Source: Pseudotamlana agarivorans
GTDB lineage: Bacteria > Bacteroidota > Bacteroidia > Flavobacteriales > Flavobacteriaceae
NCBI RefSeq assembly: GCF_001642835.1
Contig: NZ_LXEI01000001.1
Location: 496,001-560,000 of the forward strand
Reading direction: 5' to 3'
DNA: 64,000 bases
The notes beneath the pieces are model-generated. The model was given only the letters and a program-made list of their open reading frames with translations. It did not search any database and was not told the DNA's origin. The translations under genes and the position numbers were made by a program. Of the stretch, positions 17,795 through 27,949 are shown piece by piece. How positions within the stretch are numbered: position 1 is the first letter of the stretch; each line of letters opens with the position of its first letter.

Positions 17795-20659
17795 TTATTT
17801 AAGTTTCTTTTTCACTTCTACTTCGTGGAAAGCTTCTATAACATCACCTTCTTTGATGTCGTTATAGTTTTTAATTTGCATACCACAATCGTAACCTTTA
17901 GTCACCTCCTTGGCATCGTCTTTAAATCGTTTTAATGACGCTAATTCACCAGTATAAACAACGACACCATCACGTATTAAACGAATGCTAGAGCTTCTAA
18001 GGATCTTACCATTGGTAACCATACATCCTGCGATGCTTCCAACTTTAGACACTTTAAAGATTTCTCTAATTTCAGCGGTACCTGTAATTTCTTCTTTAAG
18101 CTCTGGAGATAACATACCTTCCATCGCATCTTTAAGATCATTAATAGCATCGTAAATGATAGAGTACGTTCTGATATCGATTTCTTCCTTATCAGCAATC
18201 ATTCGAGCATTTCCAACAGGACGCACGTTAAATCCAACGATAATCGCATCAGAAGCCGAAGCTAATAACACATCACTTTCAGTAATCGCACCTACACCTT
18301 TATGTAAGATATTCACTTGAATTTCTTCAGTAGATAATTTCTGGAACGAATCGGTTAATGCTTCCACAGAACCATCAACATCACCTTTAAGAATGATATT
18401 CAATTCTTGGAAATCACCAAGAGCAATACGACGACCAATTTCATCTAATGTAATATGACGTTGCGTTCTAACAGACTGCTCACGTTGTAATTGAGCACGT
18501 TTAGAAGCAATTTGTTTCGCCTCACGCTCATCTTGGAAGACATTGAATTTATCACCCGCTTGTGGCGCTCCATCCAATCCTAATATAGACACCGGAGTTG
18601 AAGGTCCAGCAGCAGCAACATCATGTCCTCTTTCATCGTGCATCGCTTTAACCTTACCACTATGTTGACCAGCTAATACATAGTCACCAACTTTAAGTGT
18701 TCCAGCCTGAACTAAAATAGTAGATACATATCCACGACCTTTATCTAAGTACGCTTCTACAACCGTACCATGAGCGATTTTATTTGGATTCGCTTGAAGC
18801 TCTAATAATTCGGCTTCAAGTAATACTTTTTCTAATAATTCTTTAACACCTGTACCTACTTTAGCAGAGATATCATGAGATTGAATTTTACCACCCCAGT
18901 CTTCTACTAACAAGTTCATTTGTGCTAATCCTTCTTTTATCTTATCAGGATTCGCATCAGGCTTATCAATTTTATTGATAGCAAATACGATAGGCACCCC
19001 TGCAGCTTGTGCGTGAGAAATCGCCTCTTTAGTTTGTGGCATGATTTCATCATCGGCAGCTGCTACGATAATGGCAATATCTGTGATTTGAGCACCACGA
19101 GCACGCATCGCTGTAAAGGCCTCGTGACCTGGTGTATCTAAGAAAGCAATTTTTTGTCCGTTTTCTAACTCCACACCGTAAGCACCGATATGTTGTGTAA
19201 TACCACCAGACTCTCCTGCGATTACATTTTCCTTACGGATATAATCTAGAAGCGATGTTTTACCGTGATCAACGTGTCCCATTACAGTAACAATAGGAGC
19301 ACGAGGTAATAAATCTTCAGGTTTATCTTCAACCTCTTCAATAGATTCTTCAATATCGGCTGTTACGAATTCAACTTGGTAGCCAAATTCATCTGCAACA
19401 ATTGATAAAGTTTCTGCATCTAGACGTTGGTTCATGGTTACCATCATACCAAGTGACATACAAGCTGATATAATTTGAGTCACACTCACATCCATCATGG
19501 TTGCCATTTCACTAGCGGTTACGAACTCGGTAACTTTAATGATTTTGCTTTCTGCAGCTTCGAGTTGTTGATCTATCTCAGATTGTTCTCTGTGCTGATC
19601 TCTTTTATCTCTTCTATATTTAGCACCTTTACCTTTGTTAGATTTCCCTTGAAGTTTTTCAAGTGTTTCTCTAACTTGTTTTTTAACATCTTCTTCTGAA
19701 GGCTCTTCTTTAACAATGTTACGACGTCCTGCACCTGGACCTCCTGGTTTCCCTTTAAAACGGTCGTTTCCTCCTGGTCTACCTCCACCTGGTCTGTTTT
19801 GACCACCGGTGTTAGGCGCTCCAGCTTTACTGATACGACGACGTTTTTTCTTAGGATCACCACCACCTTGCTTAGGATCTGGCTTTTTCTCTACCTTCTT
19901 TTTAGGCTTATTAAACTGTGATAAATCAATTTTATCTCCAGCAATTTTAGGCCCAGAAAGCTTTTGGTATTGTGTTTTAACGCGTTCTTCAACGATTGGA
20001 TTACCATCTTCATCAACCTTACCAGTAGCTTCAGCCTTAGCTGGCGTAGCTTCTTTTTTAGGTTCTTCTTTTACAGGTGTTTCCTTTTTAGGCGCTTCAG
20101 TTTTAGTAGGCTCAACCTTTTTAGGTTCAATCTCTACCTTTTTATCGCCAACAGGTTTTAATCCAATTTTAGGTGCTTGAGCTTTAATAACCTCTGGTTC
20201 TTTAGCAGGTTCTGTTTTCTTTTCAGCAACAGGCTCCTCTTTTACAGGGGTTTCTTTTTTCTCAACAACAGGTTCTTCTTCAACTTTCTTTTTAGGCTCT
20301 AAGTCGATTTTACCAACTTGTTTAGGACCTGAAAGTGCTTTTGAAGCTTTTACAACCTCTTCTTGCTTGGCTTTTTCTATGGCTTCTTGTGCTTTCTGCT
20401 TAGCTTCCAATTCTTTTTCACGCTTAACACGTAAATCTTCCTTTTCCTTTTGCTTCGCTTCACTAACTTCTTGCGATCTCACCTTTTTATTAGCATCCGT
20501 CTCAAATTCATCTGAAAGAATCTTATAAGTTTCCTCAGAAATTTTTGTAGTTGGTCGCTTCTCTATATCTACACCTTTAGAATCTAAAAATTCTACGGCG
20601 CGATCTAGAGAGATGTTAAGTTCGCGTAATACTTTATTTAATCTAATTGTTTCAGCCAT
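17795..20659 (-). CDS. infB: Translation initiation factor IF-2
   Basis: GTPase that places initiator fMet-tRNA on the 30S subunit and promotes subunit joining. The 954-residue protein has the N-terminal IF2 subdomain (1-60), a long low-complexity Lys/Glu/Pro-rich region (about 70-280, with many EEPVVEKK-like units) and a Gly/Arg-rich stretch, then the G domain with GHVDHGKTS (about 460), [16 protein letters not shown] and [10 protein letters not shown], followed by domains II to IV. Length is near the upper normal range, explained by the repetitive N-terminal linker. It is the last gene of rimP-nusA-infB, 79 bp after nusA. Confident. Confidence 0.97.
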   Translation of the reverse strand: MAETIRLNKVLRELNISLDRAVEFLDSKGVDIEKRPTTKISEETYKILSDEFETDANKKVRSQEVSEAKQKEKEDLRVKREKELEAKQKAQEAIEKAKQEEVVKASKALSGPKQVGKIDLEPKKKVEEEPVVEKKETPVKEEPVAEKKTEPAKEPEVIKAQAPKIGLKPVGDKKVEIEPKKVEPTKTEAPKKETPVKEEPKKEATPAKAEATGKVDEDGNPIVEERVKTQYQKLSGPKIAGDKIDLSQFNKPKKKVEKKPDPKQGGGDPKKKRRRISKAGAPNTGGQNRPGGGRPGGNDRFKGKPGGPGAGRRNIVKEEPSEEDVKKQVRETLEKLQGKSNKGKGAKYRRDKRDQHREQSEIDQQLEAAESKIIKVTEFVTASEMATMMDVSVTQIISACMSLGMMVTMNQRLDAETLSIVADEFGYQVEFVTADIEESIEEVEDKPEDLLPRAPIVTVMGHVDHGKTSLLDYIRKENVIAGESGGITQHIGAYGVELENGQKIAFLDTPGHEAFTAMRARGAQITDIAIIVAAADDEIMPQTKEAISHAQAAGVPIVFAINKIDKPDANPDKIKEGLAQMNLLVEDWGGKIQSHDISAKVGTGVKELLEKVLLEAELLELQANPNKIAHGTVVEAYLDKGRGYVSTILVQAGTLKVGDYVLAGQHSGKVKAMHDERGHDVAAAGPSTPVSILGLDGAPQAGDKFNVFQDEREAKQIASKRAQLQREQSVRTQRHITLDEIGRRIALGDFQELNIILKGDVDGSVEALTDSFQKLSTEEIQVNILHKGVGAITESDVLLASASDAIIVGFNVRPVGNARMIADKEEIDIRTYSIIYDAINDLKDAMEGMLSPELKEEITGTAEIREIFKVSKVGSIAGCMVTNGKILRSSSIRLIRDGVVVYTGELASLKRFKDDAKEVTKGYDCGMQIKNYNDIKEGDVIEAFHEVEVKKKLK

Positions 20660-20738
20660 AAATCGCCTTTAAAATACTCAAATATATGCATTATACCCGT
20701 TAAGGCATAACAAACGTGCAAATCTGCACTTAATTTTT

Positions 20739-21971
20739 TTAATCTTCGAATTCTTCTCTTAGAATACGGATCACTTCACTTATAGTTTCTTCTTCTAAGT
20801 CTGTTCTTTTCACCAAGTCATTAATGTCTTGCTCAAGAATACTTTTAGCGGTATCTAAACCTGCTTTACTAAACTCCTCAATAATCCATCCTTCGATTTC
20901 ATCTGAGAATTCGCTTAATTCAACATCTTCTTCCGCTCCTTCTCTAAATACATCAATTTCAAAACCTGTTAATTGACCAGCTAAACGAATGTTGTGACCA
21001 CCACGACCAATCGCTTTACTTACTTCTTCAGGTTTTAAAATAACCTCAGCGCGTTTCGTTTCTTCATCAATTTTAATTGATGTTACACGTGCTGGGCTTA
21101 ATGCTCTAGTTATAAATAGTGGTAAATTACTTGTGTAATTAATCACATCGATATTTTCATTTCCTAATTCACGAACAATACCGTGAATTCTAGATCCCTT
21201 CATACCTACACAAGCACCTACAGGATCGATTCTATCATCATAAGAATCTACAGCAACTTTTGCTTTTTCTCCAGGAATTCTAACTACATTTTTAATGGTA
21301 ATTAATCCGTCAAAAACCTCAGGAATTTCTTGTTCGAATAATTTCTCTAAGAATACAGGTGAACTTCTTGACATGATGATGGTAGGTTTTGCGCCTTTAA
21401 GCTCTACACCATCAATAACACCTCTTACGTTATCTCCTTTTCTGAAGAAATCTGAAGGTATTTGTTTATCTTTTGGTAATACAATTTCATTCCCCTCGTC
21501 GTCTAATAAAATAACGGCTCTATGACGAATGTGATGTACTTCTGCAGTATAAATTTCTCCTACTAAATCTTTAAATTGCTTATAAATTATAGTGTTATCG
21601 TGCTCATGAATTTTAGAAATTAGATTCTGACGTAACGCTAAAATAGCACGTCTACCTAAATCGATAAGTTTCACTTCTTCAGAAACATCTTCACCAACTT
21701 CAAAATCTGGCTCAATTTTACGCGCTTCAGTTAAAGAGATTTCTTGATTAGGCTCTTCTACTTCACCATCGGCAACAACAACTCTATTTCTCCATATCTC
21801 TAAATCACCTTTATCTGGGTTTACAATAATATCAAAATTATCATCATCACCAAATTTCTTTTTCAAGGCGCTTCTAAACACATCTTCTAAGATTGCCATT
21901 AAGGTTACCCTATCAATTAGCTTATCGTCTTTGAATTCCGAAAAAGATTCAATTAACGCGATATTTTCCAT
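20739..21971 (-). CDS. nusA: Transcription termination/antitermination factor NusA
   Basis: Binds RNA polymerase and nascent RNA, modulating pausing, termination and antitermination. The 410-residue protein has the NusA N-terminal domain (about 1-130, including VEEPNQEISLTEARKIEP), an S1 domain (about 135-200), and two KH domains with DDRIDPVGACVGMKGSRIHG and SKAIGRGGHNIRLAGQLTG. It ends with a short acidic/helix-hairpin-helix tail and lacks the long acidic repeats of enterobacterial NusA, as expected for Bacteroidota. It starts 12 bp after rimP. Confident. Confidence 0.96.
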   Translation of the reverse strand: MENIALIESFSEFKDDKLIDRVTLMAILEDVFRSALKKKFGDDDNFDIIVNPDKGDLEIWRNRVVVADGEVEEPNQEISLTEARKIEPDFEVGEDVSEEVKLIDLGRRAILALRQNLISKIHEHDNTIIYKQFKDLVGEIYTAEVHHIRHRAVILLDDEGNEIVLPKDKQIPSDFFRKGDNVRGVIDGVELKGAKPTIIMSRSSPVFLEKLFEQEIPEVFDGLITIKNVVRIPGEKAKVAVDSYDDRIDPVGACVGMKGSRIHGIVRELGNENIDVINYTSNLPLFITRALSPARVTSIKIDEETKRAEVILKPEEVSKAIGRGGHNIRLAGQLTGFEIDVFREGAEEDVELSEFSDEIEGWIIEEFSKAGLDTAKSILEQDINDLVKRTDLEEETISEVIRILREEFED

Positions 21972-21983
21972 AACTCTTTTTAA

Positions 21984-22445
21984 TTAAAATTTAATCATAA
22001 CTTTTGCTTCTACAATATCTTCATAAGGAATACGCCCTTCCTTTTTTACAGTAACCTTGCCTTTACCTACAGGTTTTGGCTCACGAACTTTCCACTCTAA
22101 CACAACTTCATTATCGGTTGCTTCAACAAGTGTCCCTTCAATCTCTTCGGTTTTTGTTCTTACCTTAAGGGTTCTGTTTAAATTTTTCTTGTACTGACGA
22201 TTGTGAACTAATGGTGATGCTGCTCCTGCCGACATCACTTCCAGAGAAAAATCCTCTTCCTCACGATCTAAATTGTGCTCGATAGCGCGACTAATGAACA
22301 TGCAGTCTTCAACTAACACACCTGAATCACCATCGATAATCACCTTAATGTGATTTTCATTATTTATAGAAAAATCAATAAGAAACAAGTCTGGTCTTTC
22401 AACCAGGGCTGCATCTAATAATTCTGTAACTTTATTTTTAAACAT
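21984..22445 (-). CDS. rimP: Ribosome maturation factor RimP
   Basis: Needed for assembly of the 30S subunit. The 153-residue protein has the family pattern: VKVIIDGDSGVLVEDCMFIS, REEDFSLEVMSAGAASPLV, and a C-terminal SH3-like domain with VVLEWKVREPK. First gene of the conserved rimP-nusA-infB operon. A terminator-like hairpin lies in its leader, 14 nt before the ATG, so expression of all three genes may be attenuated there. Confidence 0.94.
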   Translation of the reverse strand: MFKNKVTELLDAALVERPDLFLIDFSINNENHIKVIIDGDSGVLVEDCMFISRAIEHNLDREEEDFSLEVMSAGAASPLVHNRQYKKNLNRTLKVRTKTEEIEGTLVEATDNEVVLEWKVREPKPVGKGKVTVKKEGRIPYEDIVEAKVMIKF

Positions 22446-22454
22446 TTTTAGTAT

Positions 22455-22480
22455 AAAAAGAGGGGACTTTTCGTCCCCTC
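22455..22480 (-). terminator. Terminator-like hairpin in the rimP leader (possible attenuator)
   Basis: On the minus strand GAGGGGAC-GAAAA-GTCCCCTC (22460-22480) followed by TTTTT and then the rimP ATG 14 nt later. It lies between the promoter at 22509 and the first codon, so transcription of rimP-nusA-infB must pass it. An 8-bp GC-rich stem plus a U-run is the form of an intrinsic terminator; control by NusA, a product of the operon, is an inference. Confidence 0.6.
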
Positions 22481-22508
22481 ATATCTTTAAATTCGCCTTT
22501 CAACGGCG

Positions 22509-22516
22509 CAAATATA
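22509..22516 (-). promoter_or_regulatory. Candidate -7 box for rimP-nusA-infB
   Basis: TATATTTG on the minus strand, matching TAnnTTTG, 64 bp upstream of the rimP ATG. It would start transcription at about 22502, giving a leader of about 57 nt that contains the hairpin at 22460-22480. Confidence 0.5.
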
Positions 22517-22563
22517 CAATATTTTATTGATTTTTAAAGCATCATGCTAAAATAAGTCTAAAC

Positions 22564-22701
22564 TTAAAGCTTTACAAAACGCTTAACACCAGAATTTTTG
22601 GTTTTCATAATACCCACCTCTTCAGTTAGATGCACCTCACTTAAAGCTAACTTAGTTACGAAGAATTGAACGGTTTGTCCGCAGATATCAAAAACACTTC
22701 T
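22564..22701 (-). pseudogene. Possible small gene or gene remnant upstream of rimP
   Basis: The 406-bp gap between rimP and the universal stress gene holds, on the minus strand, an open stretch of about 45 codons without a good start, bounded by stops and ending at TAA 22564-22566. It reads FDICGQTVQFFVTKLALSEV, then HLTEEVGIMKTKNSGVKRF, then VKL. Composition resembles real protein more than the random frames nearby. No family is recognised. It could be the tail of a decayed gene or a short peptide starting at the internal ATG (MKTKNS). Weak evidence. Confidence 0.2.
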
Positions 22702-22851
22702 TTAATCAAAAAAATCACACCTAGTGCATATGAATAAAAGCAACCAAACAAAACGTTAAAGCCCCCACAAAAACTAACTTTTAGTAGAATATTTCTTAAT
22801 TTAGAGCTAATCATATAATTTGAATTTGACTTTAAAATAAAAACTAAAATC

Positions 22852-23682
22852 ATGAACAAAATTCTAGTCCCCACCGATTTTTCACCACAAGCAGAAAATG
22901 CCCTAAAAGTTGCCGCTCAACTGGCTAAGAAGCACAACTGTGAAATTCATATTCTCCATATTTTAGATTTACCATTACAGCAAATTGACCCTGTAAACAC
23001 CATGAATTTCTCTTCAGGACCTGAGGCGTTATTCTTTATGAAACTGGCAAAACAAAAATTTAATGATTTGCTTAAACGCGATTACCTAAAAGACATTCGT
23101 GTGATTGATAGCATAGAATTTACTGAAATTTACAGCGGTATTTCTAGGCAATGCAAAAAAAACAACATCGACCTTATCATTATGGGTTCGAATGGTTCTA
23201 GTGGTATTGAAGAAATTTTAATAGGAAGTAACACCGAAAAAGTGGTTAGAAATTCTGAGATTCCTGTTTTGGTGATTAAAAGACCGCACACCGATTTTAG
23301 CATCAATAATATTGTATTTGCATCAGATTTTGCTGAAGAAAGCATACCTGCCTTACAAAAAACTATAGATTTTGCTAAACTATGGCAAGCTAAAATACAT
23401 TTACTCTTAGTAAATACACCAAATCAATTTATCACTACAAAAACAGCAACTGAACGCATTACAAAGTTTGTAAAAAATATAAACGCTGAAGACTTCACGA
23501 TAACGATTTACAACGACAACACGATTGAAAAAGGTATTATTAATTACAGCTACAGCATAAACGCCGATTTAATAAGCATGAGCACCAGAGGCCGAAAAGG
23601 CATCTCGCACTTTTTTAACGGCAGCATTAGTGAAGATTTAGTAAATCATGCCATGCGTCCCGTGATTACTTTTAAGGTTTAA
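22852..23682 (+). CDS. Universal stress protein, two UspA domains
   Basis: 276 residues made of two tandem UspA-type alpha/beta domains. The first (about 1-145) starts MNKILVPTDFSPQAENAL and ends with the nucleotide-binding pattern MGSNGSSGIEEILIGSNTEK. The second (about 150-276) has IVFASDFAEESIPALQ and SMSTRGRKGISHFFNGSISE. Both domains keep a G-2x-G-9x-G-S/N type loop, so ATP binding is plausible. Such proteins are cytoplasmic and are usually induced by stress, but the target is unknown. Single gene with its own terminator downstream; transcribed divergently from rimP. Confidence 0.9.
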   Translation: MNKILVPTDFSPQAENALKVAAQLAKKHNCEIHILHILDLPLQQIDPVNTMNFSSGPEALFFMKLAKQKFNDLLKRDYLKDIRVIDSIEFTEIYSGISRQCKKNNIDLIIMGSNGSSGIEEILIGSNTEKVVRNSEIPVLVIKRPHTDFSINNIVFASDFAEESIPALQKTIDFAKLWQAKIHLLLVNTPNQFITTKTATERITKFVKNINAEDFTITIYNDNTIEKGIINYSYSINADLISMSTRGRKGISHFFNGSISEDLVNHAMRPVITFKV

Positions 23683-23700
23683 TTACAAAACACTACAAAT

Positions 23701-23734
23701 AAAAAAAGTCTTCCTAAATAAGGAAGACTTTTTT
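23701..23734 (+). terminator. Bidirectional terminator between usp and tRNA-Gln
   Basis: Arms GTCTTCCT and AGGAAGAC around a short loop, with A-rich and T-rich flanks on both sides, so it can end the universal stress transcript on the plus strand and the tRNA transcript on the minus strand. Confidence 0.8.
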
Positions 23735-23736
23735 GT

Positions 23737-23808
23737 TGGCCCACTAGGGCTCGAACCTAGACTCTTTGGTACCAAAAACCAACGTGTTGCCAGTTACACC
23801 ATAGGCCA
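23737..23808 (-). tRNA. tRNA-Gln (anticodon TTG)
   Basis: The minus strand folds as a 72-nt tRNA: acceptor TGGCCTA with TGGGCCA, D stem GTGT/ACAC, anticodon stem TTGGT/ACCAA with loop TTTTGGT (anticodon TTG), and T arm CTAGG-TTCGAGC-CCTAG. CCA is not encoded separately beyond the acceptor. It reads CAA codons for Gln. Confidence 0.95.
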
Positions 23809-23960
23809 TTCGTGTAATGAGGCTGCAAATTTAAAACAAAGTTTTAGTTCTACAAACATTTTTACAAAAAAATATTTCAAAAAACTTAAGCTTAATATAA
23901 AATCACCCGCTATACCATATTTATTCTTAAATTCGCATTGCAAAAAAAATAACGATATAC

Positions 23961-26900
23961 ATGGCAAATTTTGACTATAAAAAATGGAATACCATTTTAG
24001 GTTGGTTTTCTTTTTTAATAGCACTTACAACATACAGTTTAACCGTTGAACCTACAGTAAGCTTTTGGGATGCTGGCGAATACATTTTAACCTCAGCAAA
24101 ACTAGAAGTAGGACACCCACCTGGAGCCCCTTTATTTCAAATGCTTGGTGCCTTTTTCTCCATGTTCGCACTAGAACCTTCTCAAGTTGGTTTTATGATG
24201 AATATGATGAGTGCTGTGGCCAGTGCCTTCACTATTTTATTCATGTTTTGGACCATTACCCTACTCTTAAAAAAAATGGTAGTGCAGGATGATAACATGA
24301 CCCAAAGTAAAGCTATCGCTATTTTAGGAAGTGGTTTTGTAGGCAGTTTAGCCTTTGCATTTACAGATTCGTTTTGGTTTAATGCCGTTGAAACCGAGGT
24401 ATACGCCATGGCAACCTTAATTATGTCGGTACTGTTCTGGCTAGGCTTACGCTGGGAACAAGACATGGACAAACCAAGAGGTAACCGCTGGCTCATTTTG
24501 ATTGCCTTTATAATCGGACTTTCTTTTGGGGTTCACTTTATGGGTCTTTTAACCATTCCTGCTATTGGCTTAATCTATTATTTTAAAAATTACAAAACCA
24601 TAACCGTTAAAAACTTCATTATTGCTAATGCCGTTGCGGTTGGTATCCTGCTTTTTGTATTTAAATTACTTGCACCGAACATTCTAAAAATATTTAGTGT
24701 TTTTGAAATCTTCTTTGTGAACACAGTAGGATTACCGTTCAATTCGGGATCCATTATTGCTGGTATTTCCTTAGTAGCGCTTATTTATTATGCATTAAGA
24801 TACACGCGAAACAAAAGCTATGTGCATTTAAATACGGCCATTCTGTGTGTAACTTTTGTTATTATAGGTTTTGCTACATGGATTATGCTACCTATTCGCG
24901 CCAATGCGAATGTGGTTGTAAACGAAAACAACCCCAATAGTGCGAGAGAACTTTTAGCATATTATAACTTAGAGCAATACCCAGAAACCCATTTGTTTTA
25001 TGGTCCGCAATTCACCGATCAATACGCTTATTTGGATGAAAATAACCCATATGTAGACGACAAACCGAATTACGAAAAGGACGAGGAAGCTGGTAAATAT
25101 GTTATCGTAAACGACTACAAAAATGCCAAACAAAATTATAACTCTAAACACGCCTCTATTTTGCCGCGTATGTGGAGCTCCGAGCATGCAGAGAACTATA
25201 TGATGTTTACTGGGTATTTGAAATTCAAATTAAAGCCAGAATATCAAATGGAAAACGAGCTTCGAGCTTCGGTAGCTAATTTCCAAAAAGATGTAGCTAG
25301 AGGTAATGTCGATTACGAAGATTACCATAATTTCCTAAAACGATTTAAAGACTATATCGACATCGAAAAACCATCGCTTTTCAGTAATATCTCCTATCTA
25401 TTTGAATACCAATTAGGCTATATGTACTGGCGTTATTTTATGTGGAATTTCACAGGAAGACAAGATGATATTCAAGGACGTTATGATAACCATGGTAATT
25501 GGATTTCAGGTATAAACTTTATAGACGAGTGGCACCTTGGTCTTCCTCAAGAGAATCTGCCTAGTGATGTAAAAAACAATAAAGCAAGAAACACCTATTA
25601 CTTCTTACCGCTTTTATTAGGGCTTTTAGGTTTTTTCTTTCTTTTTAATAGAGACAAAAAAATATTTTGGGTAACCCTAGTATTCTTCCTATTTACAGGT
25701 TTAGCCATCCAGGTATACACCAATGTACGTCCGTTTGAACCAAGAGAACGTGACTATTCGGTAGTAGGATCATTTTATGTATTTGCACTCTGGATAGGTT
25801 TTGGGGTATATGCGGCTTATGATTTTATTAAAAACTATATTCCTAAAATTATAGCAGCACCTGTGGTATCGGCCCTTTGTTTGATATTGGTGCCTTTAAA
25901 TTTAATAGCTAGCAACTGGGATGACCATGACCGTTCAGGAAAATATACAGCCAATTCTATGGCTAAAATGTATTTAGACTCCTGTGCCGAAAACGCCATA
26001 TTATTTACCATTGGTGATAACGATACCTTTGCCCTTTGGTACGCTCAAGAAATTGAAGGCTATAGAACAGATGTACGTGTTGTAAACACCAGTTTATTCC
26101 AAACCGATTGGTATATCGACCAAATGAAGCGTAAGGCTTACGAGAGTGACCCAATTCCTTCTCAACTTACACACGATTTATACCGTTTTGGTACTAATGA
26201 CTATATTATCATTCAACCCGTAATTAAAGACACCTTGCAAGTTAAACAGTTTTTAGATTTTGTTGGAAGCAACAACCCTAAAACGAAATACAAATACGTA
26301 TTACAACAACAAGGTGTAGATATATCGAAAGTAAGAAGTCAGGATGCCAATGCTACCTACTTACCAACGCCTCATCTACGCATTCCTGTTAACAAAGAGA
26401 ATGTTCTAAAATCTGGTATTGTGAAAGAAAAGGATGCCGATAAAATTGTTCCGTATATAGATATCACGGTATCTGGTGGCGCGCTTTTCAAAAACAGACT
26501 TCTTATGTTAGATATTGTAGCTAACAACCACTGGGAACGCCCTATTTATTTTACCGGCGGAAGTTTTGGCGACGACGATTACCTTTGGATGAAAGACTAT
26601 TTACAACTAGATGGTTTATGCTATAAATTAGTTCCTATTAAAACGCCTATTGATAAAAATAACCCATTTGACATGGGACGTGTAGATAGCGATTTAATGT
26701 ATGAAAAGGTAAAGAAATGGTATTGGGGTAACAGTGGAAGCCCAGACATTTACCATGATGTAGAAACCAGAAAAAACTCCATTACTTATCGTGGTAACCT
26801 AGCTCGTTTAGGGGAACAATTAATTAATGAAGGCAAATTGGATAAGGCTGAAGAAATTGCAGACATCGCCATGAAGAATATGCCTGTAGAGTACTTTGGT

Positions 26901-27269
26901 TACTACACGCTTTTAGAACCTTACATTAGCTTGTATTACGAAGTTGGTAATCAAGAAAAAGCTCGTAAATTATTTAAAGATGTCGCTAAAAAATACCAAG
27001 AAAACCTAAGTTATTATAGCGGATTAAAAATTGAAAACCAAGAGCGCTTGTTTGAAGATATTTATACCGATATCCAGCGCTACAAAGGCTTGATTGATGT
27101 TTTAATTCAGTATGATATCAAATTCGCTGAAAGTGAAGGTGATATTTTTAACAACCACTTACGATCCTTTAAGCATTTTTATGGTGAAGATGAACCTGAA
27201 GATGCTGTAGAACCCGTAACACCGCCTGAAGCGGTTGAAGGATTACAGATTATAGACAGTCTGAAATAA
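23961..27269 (+). CDS. Large GT-C type glycosyltransferase, DUF2723/TMEM260 family
   Basis: 1102-residue inner-membrane protein. About 12-14 hydrophobic helices fill residues 10-270 and 530-650. After the first helix comes the family signature SFWDAGEYILTSAKLEVGHP with the acidic pair expected at a GT-C catalytic site, then GAPLFQML and NAVETEVYAMATLI. A long extracytoplasmic region follows, with REPRERDYSVVGSFYVF-like motif (residues about 590-606) and IGDNDTFALWYAQEIEGYRTD. The C-terminus (about 945-1040) is TPR-like. DUF2723 includes human TMEM260, a protein O-mannosyltransferase; a lipid-linked sugar donor and protein acceptor are therefore likely here but not shown. Followed 17 bp later by a polysaccharide deacetylase gene. 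Confidence 0.85.
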   Translation: MANFDYKKWNTILGWFSFLIALTTYSLTVEPTVSFWDAGEYILTSAKLEVGHPPGAPLFQMLGAFFSMFALEPSQVGFMMNMMSAVASAFTILFMFWTITLLLKKMVVQDDNMTQSKAIAILGSGFVGSLAFAFTDSFWFNAVETEVYAMATLIMSVLFWLGLRWEQDMDKPRGNRWLILIAFIIGLSFGVHFMGLLTIPAIGLIYYFKNYKTITVKNFIIANAVAVGILLFVFKLLAPNILKIFSVFEIFFVNTVGLPFNSGSIIAGISLVALIYYALRYTRNKSYVHLNTAILCVTFVIIGFATWIMLPIRANANVVVNENNPNSARELLAYYNLEQYPETHLFYGPQFTDQYAYLDENNPYVDDKPNYEKDEEAGKYVIVNDYKNAKQNYNSKHASILPRMWSSEHAENYMMFTGYLKFKLKPEYQMENELRASVANFQKDVARGNVDYEDYHNFLKRFKDYIDIEKPSLFSNISYLFEYQLGYMYWRYFMWNFTGRQDDIQGRYDNHGNWISGINFIDEWHLGLPQENLPSDVKNNKARNTYYFLPLLLGLLGFFFLFNRDKKIFWVTLVFFLFTGLAIQVYTNVRPFEPRERDYSVVGSFYVFALWIGFGVYAAYDFIKNYIPKIIAAPVVSALCLILVPLNLIASNWDDHDRSGKYTANSMAKMYLDSCAENAILFTIGDNDTFALWYAQEIEGYRTDVRVVNTSLFQTDWYIDQMKRKAYESDPIPSQLTHDLYRFGTNDYIIIQPVIKDTLQVKQFLDFVGSNNPKTKYKYVLQQQGVDISKVRSQDANATYLPTPHLRIPVNKENVLKSGIVKEKDADKIVPYIDITVSGGALFKNRLLMLDIVANNHWERPIYFTGGSFGDDDYLWMKDYLQLDGLCYKLVPIKTPIDKNNPFDMGRVDSDLMYEKVKKWYWGNSGSPDIYHDVETRKNSITYRGNLARLGEQLINEGKLDKAEEIADIAMKNMPVEYFGYYTLLEPYISLYYEVGNQEKARKLFKDVAKKYQENLSYYSGLKIENQERLFEDIYTDIQRYKGLIDVLIQYDIKFAESEGDIFNNHLRSFKHFYGEDEPEDAVEPVTPPEAVEGLQIIDSLK

Positions 27270-27286
27270 TTTTAAATTAAGGTGGT

Positions 27287-27949
27287 ATGCCCTTAATTCC
27301 TGTAAAAGTTCCGTTGGTAGTGAAAAAGATGTTCCCAAAGTACATTTGGGACATCCCTACCAACGATAAAACCATCTACCTCACTTTTGACGATGGTCCC
27401 ACACCAGAGGTTACCGATTGGACTTTAAAAAAATTGGCCGAATATCAAGCTCAAGCTACATTTTTCTGTATTGGAAATAATATAGAGAAACACCCCGATA
27501 TTTTTAAAGCTATTTTAAAAGACGGCCATGCCATAGGAAACCATACCTATCATCACCTTAAGGGCTGGAAAACCAAAACAGAACCTTATCTTGAAGATGT
27601 TTCGAGAAACCAAAACCTCATCAACGACATACTAGATCAAGATCAGCATCTAAAACCTCAATCCCAAAAACTATTTCGCCCACCATACGGCAGAATTAAA
27701 AATTCACAAGGCAAAAAACTAATCGCCTTAGGTTATAAAATCATCATGTGGGATATTATATCGTTTGATTGGGATCGCGAAATAAGCGAAGAAAAGTGTC
27801 TCGACCACGTACTTTCAAATGCCGTACCTGGTAGTATTATTGTGTTTCACGACAGTGTAAAAGCCGCAAAAAACATGCAATATGCGCTACCTAAAGTTTT
27901 AGAGTATTACACAAAGCAAGGCTTTTCATTTAAAGCTTTGAACTTCTAA
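27287..27949 (+). CDS. Polysaccharide deacetylase (NodB homology domain)
   Basis: 220-residue metal-dependent carbohydrate esterase family 4 enzyme. NodB motifs are complete: TFDDGPTPE (about 33), GNHTYHHLKGW (about 84), RPPYGRIK (about 125), MWDIISFDWD (about 147) and IIVFHDSVKAA (about 184), with the DD of motif 1 and the two His of motif 2 for metal and catalysis. No signal peptide is evident, though a short hydrophobic N-terminus is present. Substrate is likely an N-acetylated glycan such as peptidoglycan or surface polysaccharide. It follows the DUF2723 glycosyltransferase gene by 17 bp and its end overlaps the convergent thioredoxin-like gene by 4 bp. Confidence 0.9.
   Translation: MPLIPVKVPLVVKKMFPKYIWDIPTNDKTIYLTFDDGPTPEVTDWTLKKLAEYQAQATFFCIGNNIEKHPDIFKAILKDGHAIGNHTYHHLKGWKTKTEPYLEDVSRNQNLINDILDQDQHLKPQSQKLFRPPYGRIKNSQGKKLIALGYKIIMWDIISFDWDREISEEKCLDHVLSNAVPGSIIVFHDSVKAAKNMQYALPKVLEYYTKQGFSFKALNF

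Noticed and set aside
19475-20180. Long opposite-strand open frames over infB
   Set aside because: They arise from the repetitive Lys/Glu/Pro-rich codons of infB and have no independent support.
22656-22874. Open frame of 72 codons on the minus strand upstream of the universal stress gene
   Set aside because: Overlaps the start of that gene in the opposite strand; AT-rich hydrophobic composition by chance; no homology recognised.
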